Assembly (NCBI RefSeq): GCF_002211285.1
Contig: NZ_LOKX01000015.1
Span: forward strand, 32,346 to 96,345
DNA from: Rhizobium sp. R635
Lineage (GTDB): Bacteria; Pseudomonadota; Alphaproteobacteria; Rhizobiales; Rhizobiaceae
Direction of reading: 5' to 3'
Length of the DNA stretch: 64,000 bases
Shown here: piece after piece, positions 1 to 8,038 of the stretch
How positions within the stretch are numbered: the first letter of the stretch is position 1
Layout: each line of letters opens with the position of its first letter
Made by a program: the position numbers and the translations under genes
Notes under the pieces: model-generated
What the model was told of the DNA's origin: nothing
Seen by the model: only the letters and a program-made list of their open reading frames with translations
Database searches by the model: none

Positions 1-42
1 TATCCCTCATCCGATCACAACCTCCCAAGGATGGATAGAACA

Positions 43-816
43 ATGAACTGGTTGAAAACCGTTGCCGCCGCTGCCCTCATTCAGGCTGCCGCCCTCCTGC
101 CCGCCCATGCCGGCGAAAACCTCACCGCCATCAAATCGGCCGGCGTCTTCAAGATCGGCACCGAAGGCACCTATGCGCCCTTCACCTATCATGACGAAAG
201 CGGCAAGCTCGTCGGCTTCGATGTCGAGATCGGCGAAGCCATCGCCGCCAAGCTCGGCGTCAAGGCCGAGTTCGTCGAAGGCAAGTGGGACGGACTGATC
301 GCCGGCCTCGACGCCAAGCGTTACGACACCGTCATCAATCAGGTCGGTATCACCGAGGCCCGCAAGCAGAAATACGACTTTTCCGAGCCCTACATTGCCT
401 CCAAGGCTGTGCTGATCGTCCGCGAAGGCGATGACAGCATCAAGACTTTCGCCGACCTCAAGGGCAAGAAATCGGCCCAGTCGCTGACCAGCAACTTCGG
501 CAAGATCGCCACCGAATCCGGCGCCGAGCTCGTCGGCACCGATGGTTTCGATCAGTCGATCCAGCTCGTCCTGACCAAGCGCGCCGATGCGACGATCAAC
601 GACAGCCTGTCCTTCCTCGATTTTAAGAAGCACAAGCCGGATGCGCCGGTAAAGATCGCCGCCGAGCAAGAGAATGCCGATTATTCGGGCATCATCATCC
701 GTAAGAACGAGCCGGAGCTTCTCGCCGAAATCAACAAGGCGCTTGCCGACATCAAGGCCGACGGCACGTACAAGAAGATCGCCGACAAGTATTTCGGCCA
801 GGACGTCTCGAAGTAA
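43..816 (+). CDS. Amino-acid (cystine-like) ABC transporter, periplasmic binding protein
   Basis: Binds an amino acid in the periplasm and delivers it to the permease encoded next. The 257-residue product starts with a Sec signal peptide (about residues 1-24, ending AHA before GEN). It carries the family-3 solute-binding pattern: YAPFTYHD, VGFDVEIGEAIA, INQVGIT, AQSLTSNFGK and NDSLSFLD. These phrases are typical of the cystine binders FliY/TcyJ, so cystine or a related amino acid is the likely ligand (inference). An ATG at 31 is also in frame, but the AAGGA at 27-31 would overlap it, so the ATG at 43 is preferred. Permease and ATPase genes follow on the same strand. Confidence 0.87.
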   Translation: MNWLKTVAAAALIQAAALLPAHAGENLTAIKSAGVFKIGTEGTYAPFTYHDESGKLVGFDVEIGEAIAAKLGVKAEFVEGKWDGLIAGLDAKRYDTVINQVGITEARKQKYDFSEPYIASKAVLIVREGDDSIKTFADLKGKKSAQSLTSNFGKIATESGAELVGTDGFDQSIQLVLTKRADATINDSLSFLDFKKHKPDAPVKIAAEQENADYSGIIIRKNEPELLAEINKALADIKADGTYKKIADKYFGQDVSK

Positions 817-828
817 GCTCTGCTCAAG

Positions 829-990
829 AAGTCCCCACCCCAACCTCTCCCCACAAGGGGAGGGGCTTTGGTGGCGCAGCGCCTCATCTCAAAATAAACG
901 TCTCGACTTGCAGCTCGGTCGCTATTTCGTGAGGGGCGGGAGCCGGATTAAGTCCCTCCCCCTTGTGGCGAGGGGTTGGGGAGGGGTATT
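829..990. repeat. Intergenic palindromic repeat pair (RIME-like)
   Basis: Two C/G-rich arms face each other. The arm at 829-868 contains CCCCAACCTCTCCCCACAAG and the arm at 948-990 contains the near reverse complement (CTTGTGGCGAGGGGTTGGGG). Each arm also folds on itself. The layout of two palindromes in about 160 bp resembles the Rhizobium intergenic mosaic elements (RIME), but family membership is from memory. It lies between the binding-protein and permease genes of one operon. Confidence 0.65.
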
Positions 991-1025
991 CGAGATATCA
1001 CGACCCAACCGAGAGGGAACATCCC

Positions 1026-1706
1026 TTGCCGCACTGGCTCCAATTGATGGCGGAATCGCTTCCCTCGCTTCTCTGGGCGGGGCTGATCTTCACCATCCCC
1101 CTCACTCTGCTGTCCTTCGCCTTCGGCCTGATCCTCGGCCTGGTCACCGCGATCGCCCGCCTTTTCGGCCCGGCGCCGGTCGCGGCGATCGCGCGCTTCT
1201 ATGTCTGGGTCATTCGCGGCACGCCGCTGCTCGTCCAGCTCTTCGTGATCTTTTACGGCCTGCCGAGCATCGGCATCCTGCTCGACGCCTTTCCCGCCGC
1301 TCTCATCGGCTTTACCCTAAATATCGGCGCCTACAGCTCCGAAATCATTCGCGCCGTCATCTCCTCGGTGCCCAAAGGCCAATGGGAAGCCGCCTATTCG
1401 ATCGGCATGAGCTGGCGCCAGGCGATGAGCCGGACGATCCTGCCGCAAGCCGCCCGCGTCGCCGTCCCGCCTCTGTCGAACACCTTCATCTCGCTGGTCA
1501 AGGATACCTCGCTCGCAGCCGCCATCACCGTGCCGGAGCTCTTCCAGGCCGCGCAGCGCATCGTCGCCACCACCTATGAGCCGCTGATCCTCTATATCGA
1601 GGCAGCGCTGATCTATCTCGTCCTGAGCTCCGTCCTGTCGCAACTGCAGGTGCGGCTGGAGCGCCGTTTCGCGCGTTACGGCGGCATGCTGGAGGCAAAT
1701 GCATGA
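1026..1706 (+). CDS. Amino-acid ABC transporter, permease
   Basis: Inner-membrane channel subunit of the transporter whose binding protein lies upstream. The protein is strongly hydrophobic with several membrane segments. It has the EAA-loop motif (EAAYSIGMSWRQAMSRTILP) that docks the ATPase, as in the HisM/TcyL type of polar amino-acid permeases. I place the start at TTG 1026 because AGAGGGA (1012-1018) lies seven bases upstream and the product then begins MPHWLQLM, a normal N-terminus. An ATG at 963 in the same frame would add 21 residues from the repeat element. Length is 226 residues. The stop overlaps the ATPase start as ATGA. Confidence 0.85.
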   Translation: MPHWLQLMAESLPSLLWAGLIFTIPLTLLSFAFGLILGLVTAIARLFGPAPVAAIARFYVWVIRGTPLLVQLFVIFYGLPSIGILLDAFPAALIGFTLNIGAYSSEIIRAVISSVPKGQWEAAYSIGMSWRQAMSRTILPQAARVAVPPLSNTFISLVKDTSLAAAITVPELFQAAQRIVATTYEPLILYIEAALIYLVLSSVLSQLQVRLERRFARYGGMLEANA

Positions 1707-2464
1707 TCGAGCTTTCCAACATCGAAAAGCGCTTCGGCGATGCCGTCATCCTGAAGGACATCAGCATCCGCATTCCCGAAGGCAGCGTCACCGCCCTCGT
1801 CGGCCCGTCCGGCGGCGGCAAGAGCACGCTGCTGCGCTGCATCAACCTGCTCGAAATCCCGACATCAGGCGCGATCCGCCTCGGAGAGGAAACGCTCTCC
1901 TTCGCGCCGGGCAAGAGAACGAGCTGGCAGGCGATCCAGAAAATCCGCCGTCAGACCGGCATGGTCTTCCAGAATTTCCAGCTCTTTCCGCATCAGACCG
2001 CGATCGAAAACGTCATGGAAGGCCTGGTGACGGTTTTGAAGTGGCCGAAGGAAAAGGCGCGCGAACGCGCCATGGAACTGCTGACCAAGGTCGGCATGGC
2101 GCACAAGACCGATGCCTGGCCTTCGACCTTATCGGGCGGTCAGCAGCAGCGTGTGGCGATCGCCCGGGCGCTGGCGCCTTCGCCGCGTGTGCTTCTCTGC
2201 GACGAGCCGACCTCGGCGCTCGATCCGGAACTCTCGGCGGAAGTGGTCGACGTGCTGGGTCAGCTTGCCCGCGAAGGCACGACGATGGTCATGGCGACCC
2301 ACGATCTCCGGCTCGCCTCGAAAATCGCCAATGACGTCGTCTTCCTGGAAGCCGGGGGCGTGGTGGAAACGGGCAGCGCGAAAGCCATTTTCACTGCGCC
2401 CGAGCGCGAACGCACCAAGCGCTTCATCTCGACGATCAACGCCGCCCATACCTATGATATCTAA
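1703..2464 (+). CDS. Amino-acid ABC transporter, ATP-binding protein
   Basis: Cytoplasmic ATPase that drives the transporter. Walker A GPSGGGKS is at residues 34-41. Further on come the Q-loop (VFQNFQLFPH), the signature LSGGQQQRV, Walker B LLCDEPTSALD and the switch histidine in MATHDLR. Length of 253 residues is normal for polar amino-acid ATPases such as GlnQ/TcyN. The ATG overlaps the permease stop by four bases, pointing to translational coupling. A perfect palindrome just after the stop probably ends the operon. Confidence 0.9.
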   Translation: MIELSNIEKRFGDAVILKDISIRIPEGSVTALVGPSGGGKSTLLRCINLLEIPTSGAIRLGEETLSFAPGKRTSWQAIQKIRRQTGMVFQNFQLFPHQTAIENVMEGLVTVLKWPKEKARERAMELLTKVGMAHKTDAWPSTLSGGQQQRVAIARALAPSPRVLLCDEPTSALDPELSAEVVDVLGQLAREGTTMVMATHDLRLASKIANDVVFLEAGGVVETGSAKAIFTAPERERTKRFISTINAAHTYDI

Positions 2465-2466
2465 TT

Positions 2467-2496
2467 GTCTCACGTGAATCGTGATTCACGTGAGAC
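2467..2496. terminator. Perfect 14-bp inverted repeat between convergent genes
   Basis: The arms GTCTCACGTGAATC and GATTCACGTGAGAC are exact reverse complements separated by GT. Each arm also contains the small palindrome TCACGTGA. The repeat sits 3 bp after the ATPase stop and 23 bp before the stop of the convergent reductase gene. That is the right place for a bidirectional terminator, although no long T-run follows on either side. Confidence 0.6.
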
Positions 2497-2519
2497 GCTT
2501 TGCTTCTAAGCGATCTGCC

Positions 2520-3092
2520 TCAGGCCGCGGTGACGACCGAGCGCGCTGCCTTCAGCGCATTGCCCCACCAGATGAGCTGGTCGAGCTGGTTCTTGGCCGC
2601 CTCGTTGAGGTGCGGGTAGTCGCTGAGGCTCTTGCCTTCCTTGAGCACGCTCAGATATTCGCTGAAGGCGATGTGGACGCCCGTTTTCACGGAAGCGGCA
2701 GCCATTTCCACGAAAATCAGCCTCAGATGCTCGACGGCGCGCGCACCGCCGACGCCGCCGTAACCGACGAAGGCGACCGGCTTGTGGATGAATTCACCGA
2801 GATCGATGGCATTCTTCAGGACAGCGGTCGGTGCGTGGTTATATTCGGCGGCGGTGAGGATATAGCCGTCGAATTCGCGCAGTTTCTTTTTCCAGCGCTC
2901 GGCCGTCTCATTCTCCGCTTCCGTCGCGCGCGCTTCGCCGAAGAACGGCAGCGGATAATCGCGAAGATCCAGCACCTCGACGGCAAGCTCGGACCGCTCT
3001 CCGGCAAGGCCGGCGATCCATTGGGCGGGATGATCGGCAAAGCGGCCGATACGCGTGCTTCCGACGATGACGGCGATTTTCAACTGGCTCAT
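2520..3092 (-). CDS. NAD(P)H-dependent FMN reductase family protein
   Basis: Predicted flavodoxin-like oxidoreductase that reduces FMN or quinone/metal substrates with NAD(P)H. The 190-residue product begins MSQLKIAVIVGSTRIGRF, containing the FMN-phosphate loop GSTR. It continues with a YNHAPTAVLKNAID segment, matching the P/A-EYN-hxP-G/A-LKNAID signature of the SsuE/ArsH/ChrR-type family. It is convergent with the upstream transporter operon and downstream of pyc on the same strand, but separated from pyc by a terminator, so it is likely an independent gene. Substrate cannot be read from sequence. Confidence 0.85.
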   Translation of the reverse strand: MSQLKIAVIVGSTRIGRFADHPAQWIAGLAGERSELAVEVLDLRDYPLPFFGEARATEAENETAERWKKKLREFDGYILTAAEYNHAPTAVLKNAIDLGEFIHKPVAFVGYGGVGGARAVEHLRLIFVEMAAASVKTGVHIAFSEYLSVLKEGKSLSDYPHLNEAAKNQLDQLIWWGNALKAARSVVTAA

Positions 3093-3319
3093 GGGGTTCT
3101 TTCCTGTTGAATGGCGAGGTCGCTGGAGCGCCGCGTCCGACAGGGCACGCCATGGACGCTCCTTGAACAGCGTATAATCCTTTGGAGTTAGACGCCGGAG
3201 TTGTTTTTAGGAAAGAAGCGCCGTGCCCGGCAAGCCGGAAATACCGCGGAAAGCTTGAAAGTCCCTCATTCCGATCGGCCGATTGCACACAATCGAGTGA
3301 TCGCGGCAAAAGAGGGTGA

Positions 3320-3350
3320 GCTGCCGGAGCGTGATTTCCGCTCCGGCAGC
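3320..3350 (-). terminator. Rho-independent terminator of pyc
   Basis: A perfect 12-bp stem (GCTGCCGGAGCG / CGCTCCGGCAGC) encloses a 7-base loop just after the pyc stop. On the minus strand the stem is followed by a CTCTTTT stretch. Confidence 0.8.
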
Positions 3351-3358
3351 CAAGCTGT

Positions 3359-6300
3359 TTACCCGCCGTAGACGACGAGCAGATCCTTGGCGTCGATCTG
3401 GTCACCGGCTTTCACCAGCACTTCGGCAATGGTTCCGTCCTTTTCCGCATGGATCGCGGTCTCCATCTTCATCGCCTCGATGGAGACGAGCACGTCACCG
3501 GCACTGACGGCCTGGCCTGAAGAGACGAAGACACGGCTGATGACGCCGGGCATCGGCGCGCCGACATGGGCGGCATTGCCGGGTTCGGCCTTACGGCGCA
3601 CGGCCGCACCCGTCGCCCCATGCGCCCGGTCCGGCACCTTGATGCGGCGCGGCTGGCCGTTGAGCTCGAAGAAGACGGTGACCATGCCTTGGCTGTCGGT
3701 AGCGCTCATCGCCTGGTTGACGATGACGAGCGTCTTGCCCTTCTCGATATCGGCAAACAGCTCCTCGCCGTCCGCCAGCCCATAGAAATAGGCGGGCGTC
3801 GGCAGCACCGAGACCGGGCCGTAAGTATCGGAGGCAAGTGCGAAGTCGGTGAAGACCTTCGGATACATCAGGTAGGAGGCGAATTCGAAGTCGCTGACCT
3901 CGCGCTCCAGCTTGGTCTCGATCACCTTGCGCTCGGCATCGAGATCGGCTTCCTTCAACAGCGAACCCGGACGCACCGTATAGGGCTTGTCGCCCTTCAG
4001 CGCCTTCTTCTGCAGCGCCTCCGGCCATCCCGACGGCGGCTGGCCGAGATCGCCCTTCAGCATCGAGACCACCGATTCCGGGAAGGAGACTTCGCGGTCC
4101 GGGCTGACCACGTCGGCGACAGTGAGATCCTGGGAGACCATCATCAGCGCCATGTCGCCGACCACCTTGGAGGACGGCGTCACCTTGACGATGTCACCGA
4201 ACATCTGGTTGGCGTCGGCATAGGCCTGCGCCACCTGATGCCAGCGGGTCTCCAAACCCAGCGAACGGGCCTGCTCCTTGAGGTTGGTGAACTGGCCGCC
4301 CGGCATTTCGTGGAGATAGACTTCCGAGGCCGGACCCTTGAGGTCGCTTTCGAAGGCGGCATACTGGTTGCGCGCCGCTTCCCAATAGAAGGAGATGCGG
4401 CGGATCCATTCCGGATCGAGGCCCGGATCACGCTCGGAACCGGAGAGCGCCTCGACGATCGAGCCGAGACAGGGCTGCGAGGTATTGCCGGAGAGCGCAT
4501 CCATCGCCGCATCGACGGCATCCACACCGGCTTCGACCGCGGCAAGAACGGTCGCCGCCGCAATGCCTGAAGTATCATGCGTGTGGAAATGGATCGGCAG
4601 GCCGGTCGCCTCGCGCAGCGCCTTGAACAGCACCTTCGCTGCCGCAGGCTTGAGCAGACCCGCCATGTCTTTCACAGCGATGATATGGGCACCGGCCTTT
4701 TCCAGTTCGACGGCAAGGTCGGTGTAGTATTTGAGATCGTATTTCGGGCGAGCCGAATTGAGGATATCGCCGGTATAGCAGATCGCCGCCTCGCAGAGCT
4801 TGTTCTCCTCGGCGATGGCATCCATCGACACCCGCATGTTCTCGACCCAGTTCAGGCAGTCGAAGACGCGGAAGAGATCGATGCCGCCACGGGCCGCCTG
4901 GCGGACGAAGTATTTGACGACATTATCGGGATAGTTGGTGTAGCCGACACCGTTGGCGCCGCGCAGCAGCATCTGCAGCAGCAGGTTCGGCGCGCTTTCG
5001 CGAATCAGCGCCAGCCGTTCCCACGGATCTTCCGTCAGGAAGCGCATCGAAACGTCGAAGGTGGCGCCGCCCCAGCATTCGAGCGACAAGAGGTTCGGCA
5101 GCGCATGCGCATAGGTGCCGGCGATGCGGGCGATGTCATAGGTGCGCATGCGGGTGGCGAGCAGCGACTGGTGGCCGTCGCGCATCGTCGTGTCGGTCAG
5201 GAGCACGCGCTTCTCGTTGCGCATCCACTCGCCGAACTTCTGCGGGCCGAGCGTGTCGAGCAGCTGCTTGGTGCCGTCCTTGACGCCATTGCCGTTGCTG
5301 TAGGGCACCACCGGCTTGGCGGCATTCTCCAGCGGCTTCGGCCTGTCCTTGGCCTCGGGATGGCCGTTGACGGTGACGTCGGCGAGATAGGTGAGCAGCT
5401 TCGTCGCGCGGTCCTGACGCTTGACCTGCTGGAAGAGCTCCGGCGTCGTGTCGATGAAGCGGGTCGTGTAGCTGTTGTCACGGAACTTCTGGTGGCCGAT
5501 GATCGCTTCGAGGAAGGTTAGGTTGGTGGCCACACCGCGGATGCGGAATTCGCGCAGCGCCCGATCCATACGGCTGATGGCCTCGGACGGGTTAGGCGCC
5601 CAGGCCGTCACCTTGACCAGCAGCGGATCGTAATAGCGGGTGATGATGGCGCCGGAATAGGACGTGCCGCCGTCCAGACGGATGCCGAAACCGGAAGCCG
5701 AGCGGTAGGCGGTGATGCGGCCGTAATCCGGAATGAAGTTGTGTTCCGGATCTTCGGTGGTGATACGGCACTGCAGCGCATGGCCGTTGAGGCGGATGTC
5801 GGCCTGGGCCGGAACGCCCGATTCCGGCGTGCCGATCGCATAGCCGTCGAGGATATGGATCTGCGCCTTGACGATATCGATGCCGGTGACGACTTCTGTC
5901 ACCGTATGCTCGACCTGGATGCGCGGATTGACTTCGATGAAGTAGAATTTGCCGGTATCGGCATCCATCAGATATTCGACGGTGCCGGCGCCGATATAGT
6001 TCGTCGCCTGCGCGATCTTCAGCGAATAGCCGGCAAGCTCCTGGCGCTGCGCTTCCGTCAGATAAGGAGCCGGCGCGCGCTCGACGACCTTCTGGTTGCG
6101 GCGCTGGATGGAGCAGTCGCGCTCGAAGAGATGCACGACGTTGCCGTGCGTGTCGCCGAGGATCTGGCTTTCGACATGGCGGGCGCGCTCGACGAGCTTT
6201 TCCAGATAGACCTCGTCCTTGCCGAAGGCGGCCATCGCCTCGCGCTTGGCCTCGGTCACCTCACGGGCGAGATCCTTCGGGTCGCGGATGGCGCGCATGC

Positions 6301-6823
6301 CGCGGCCGCCGCCACCCCAGGAGGCCTTCAGCATGACGGGATAACCGATCTCTTCGGCCATCTTAGCCACCGCGGCCATATCGTCCGGCAGCGGCTCGGT
6401 CGCCGGCACCACAGGCACGCCGACCGAGATCGCCAGGTTGCGCGCGGCCACCTTGTTGCCGAGCTGGCGCATCGTATCGCCCTTCGGGCCGATGAAGATG
6501 ATGCCGGCCTTGTTGCAGGCATCGACGAATTCGGGGCTTTCCGACAAGAGGCCGTAGCCCGGATGGATGGCATCGGCGCCGGAAAGCTTGGCGACGCGGA
6601 TCACTTCGTCGATCGACAGATAGCTTTCGATCGGCCCGAGATCGCGCGCAAGATGCGGGCCGCGGCCGACCTGATAGCTCTCGTCCGCCTTGAAGCGGTG
6701 CAGCGCCAGCTTGTCTTCCTCCGCCCAGATCGCCACCGTTTTTATTCCAAGCTCGTTGGCCGCGCGAAACACGCGGATGGCAATTTCAGAGCGGTTGGCA
6801 ACGAGTATCTTGGATATGGGCAA
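3359..6823 (-). CDS. pyc: Pyruvate carboxylase
   Basis: Biotin enzyme that carboxylates pyruvate to oxaloacetate to refill the TCA cycle. Domains run in order: biotin carboxylase with ATP-grasp loop KASWGGGGRGMR, carboxyltransferase starting TTMRDGHQSLLATRM, then the biotinyl domain whose AMKM motif near the C-terminus carries the biotin lysine. I set the start at TTG 6823 because GGAGG (6831-6835) lies seven bases upstream and the product then begins MPISKILVANRSEIAIRVF. This gives 1154 residues, the length I recall for the characterised R. etli enzyme. An ATG at 6853 is in frame but lies upstream of that ribosome binding site. Confidence 0.97.
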   Translation of the reverse strand: MPISKILVANRSEIAIRVFRAANELGIKTVAIWAEEDKLALHRFKADESYQVGRGPHLARDLGPIESYLSIDEVIRVAKLSGADAIHPGYGLLSESPEFVDACNKAGIIFIGPKGDTMRQLGNKVAARNLAISVGVPVVPATEPLPDDMAAVAKMAEEIGYPVMLKASWGGGGRGMRAIRDPKDLAREVTEAKREAMAAFGKDEVYLEKLVERARHVESQILGDTHGNVVHLFERDCSIQRRNQKVVERAPAPYLTEAQRQELAGYSLKIAQATNYIGAGTVEYLMDADTGKFYFIEVNPRIQVEHTVTEVVTGIDIVKAQIHILDGYAIGTPESGVPAQADIRLNGHALQCRITTEDPEHNFIPDYGRITAYRSASGFGIRLDGGTSYSGAIITRYYDPLLVKVTAWAPNPSEAISRMDRALREFRIRGVATNLTFLEAIIGHQKFRDNSYTTRFIDTTPELFQQVKRQDRATKLLTYLADVTVNGHPEAKDRPKPLENAAKPVVPYSNGNGVKDGTKQLLDTLGPQKFGEWMRNEKRVLLTDTTMRDGHQSLLATRMRTYDIARIAGTYAHALPNLLSLECWGGATFDVSMRFLTEDPWERLALIRESAPNLLLQMLLRGANGVGYTNYPDNVVKYFVRQAARGGIDLFRVFDCLNWVENMRVSMDAIAEENKLCEAAICYTGDILNSARPKYDLKYYTDLAVELEKAGAHIIAVKDMAGLLKPAAAKVLFKALREATGLPIHFHTHDTSGIAAATVLAAVEAGVDAVDAAMDALSGNTSQPCLGSIVEALSGSERDPGLDPEWIRRISFYWEAARNQYAAFESDLKGPASEVYLHEMPGGQFTNLKEQARSLGLETRWHQVAQAYADANQMFGDIVKVTPSSKVVGDMALMMVSQDLTVADVVSPDREVSFPESVVSMLKGDLGQPPSGWPEALQKKALKGDKPYTVRPGSLLKEADLDAERKVIETKLEREVSDFEFASYLMYPKVFTDFALASDTYGPVSVLPTPAYFYGLADGEELFADIEKGKTLVIVNQAMSATDSQGMVTVFFELNGQPRRIKVPDRAHGATGAAVRRKAEPGNAAHVGAPMPGVISRVFVSSGQAVSAGDVLVSIEAMKMETAIHAEKDGTIAEVLVKAGDQIDAKDLLVVYGG

Positions 6824-6996
6824 AACGGTTCCTCCACGTTCAGACGCGGGCATGCTGCACCCGCGAAGAAAATTCTTAACTTCTTGTCACGGGAAGTTCA
6901 ATTTCTCTTGCGACTGCGAAATGCACTTTCTCGCCATGCCAATATACGCCGCATTGAGAATACATAGCAGCGTCGGTGCGACACAGACCTGGAAAG

Positions 6997-7737
6997 CTAG
7001 CTTATCAGGCCATGGCGGAAGGCGAGCGCCACCGCCTGCTGCCTGTTTTTCGCTTTCAGCTTATCCTGCAGGCCGTTCATGTACCAGTCGACGGTATGGT
7101 TCGAGATCTTCAGCAATTTGCTGATCTCCATCGAGGTCATGCCTTCGGCGAGATAACGCAGGATTTCCATCTCGCGTCGCGTCAGCGGCGTCTCGGCCGG
7201 CAGCATCGTTTCCAGCGCCTGCGCCTCGCCCTTCAATTCGAGCAGCCGCCAGAACGTCTTGCGCGCCACCGCCTCGAACAGCGAGAGCTCCACGGGTGAC
7301 AGCTCGACCGGCTTGCCGCTGATGTTGAGGCTGCCCAAAATGCCGTTGCGCCCGTGAACCGGAAAGATATAGCCGTCCTCCAGCCCGTGGCCGAAGGCGT
7401 CGACCATCATCTGCTCCATGCGGCGCTCATGCGCATCCTTGCGAAACGCAGCCATGCTCTGCCGCCAGCGGAAGGGCCGCTGGGCATGAGTGAGGTAGCG
7501 CACCAGCGGGTCGATCAGCACATATTTTTTCGCGGCGTAGATCTGGGGCCAGTGCTCGGGCCAGGAGCCGGCGAGCGCCGCGGTCCAGGGCTCGGGCTTC
7601 TGCTGGGAATGGCGCGCCAGGCTGTAATATTCAAAGCCGCAGCCGCGGATCACCTGCTCCAGTTCACTGACGAGGGCCGCGGGATTCGAGCATTCCTCCA
7701 GGATGACAAGCAATTGAATCAACGAATTAATATTCAC
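6997..7737 (-). CDS. expR: LuxR-family autoinducer-type regulator (ExpR-like)
   Basis: Predicted quorum-sensing transcription factor. The N-terminal half matches the acyl-homoserine-lactone binding domain, with the W/Y/D-P/W/G pattern seen as WPEHWPQIYAAKKYVLIDPL, FRW and GILGSLNISG. The C-terminal half is a LuxR helix-turn-helix (TRREMEILRYLAEGMTSMEI). No luxI-type synthase is next to it, so it is a LuxR solo here. Its position between pyc and ndvA is the place I recall for expR in Sinorhizobium meliloti, which supports the name. Start is GTG 7737 with AAGGGG seven bases upstream. The identity as ExpR is inference from context. Confidence 0.75.
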   Translation of the reverse strand: MNINSLIQLLVILEECSNPAALVSELEQVIRGCGFEYYSLARHSQQKPEPWTAALAGSWPEHWPQIYAAKKYVLIDPLVRYLTHAQRPFRWRQSMAAFRKDAHERRMEQMMVDAFGHGLEDGYIFPVHGRNGILGSLNISGKPVELSPVELSLFEAVARKTFWRLLELKGEAQALETMLPAETPLTRREMEILRYLAEGMTSMEISKLLKISNHTVDWYMNGLQDKLKAKNRQQAVALAFRHGLIS

Positions 7738-8038
7738 ACAAATGCCCCTTGCGAGGCCGTCGGCGGCTTTCGGATTGTCGCGAAACGGTCTTCTTCAAAA
7801 AATGCAGTCTCTAATTTAATGCTGCGCTAAATGTTTATTAAAATGCAAGCGCAAATTGTCGCTGCATATACCGCAGCGGTAATTTTCGCGCCACAGCCAT
7901 CTCGTCGCATCCTGCGATAGTACGAAAGTGTTAATCCCCTGTGGGCTGAACCCTGAATGCTCCGTTAATCGTCGGTTCAGGTAACCTTTTGTAGCATCGC
8001 ACCATCCCCGTTCTTCGCAGATGCACAAGAGGTTAGAC
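7738..8038. promoter_or_regulatory. Divergent expR/ndvA intergenic region with a TACCGC-A-GCGGTA palindrome
   Basis: About 300 bp separate the two divergent start codons. The region is AT-richer than its surroundings and contains a perfect inverted repeat, TACCGC-A-GCGGTA, at 7869-7881. The position would suit an operator shared by both promoters, but the protein that binds it is unknown. I could not assign clear -35 and -10 boxes. Confidence 0.45.

Noticed and set aside
5741..6967. 408-codon open frame antisense to pyc
   Set aside because: Mirror of the biotin carboxylase coding region; no features of a real protein.
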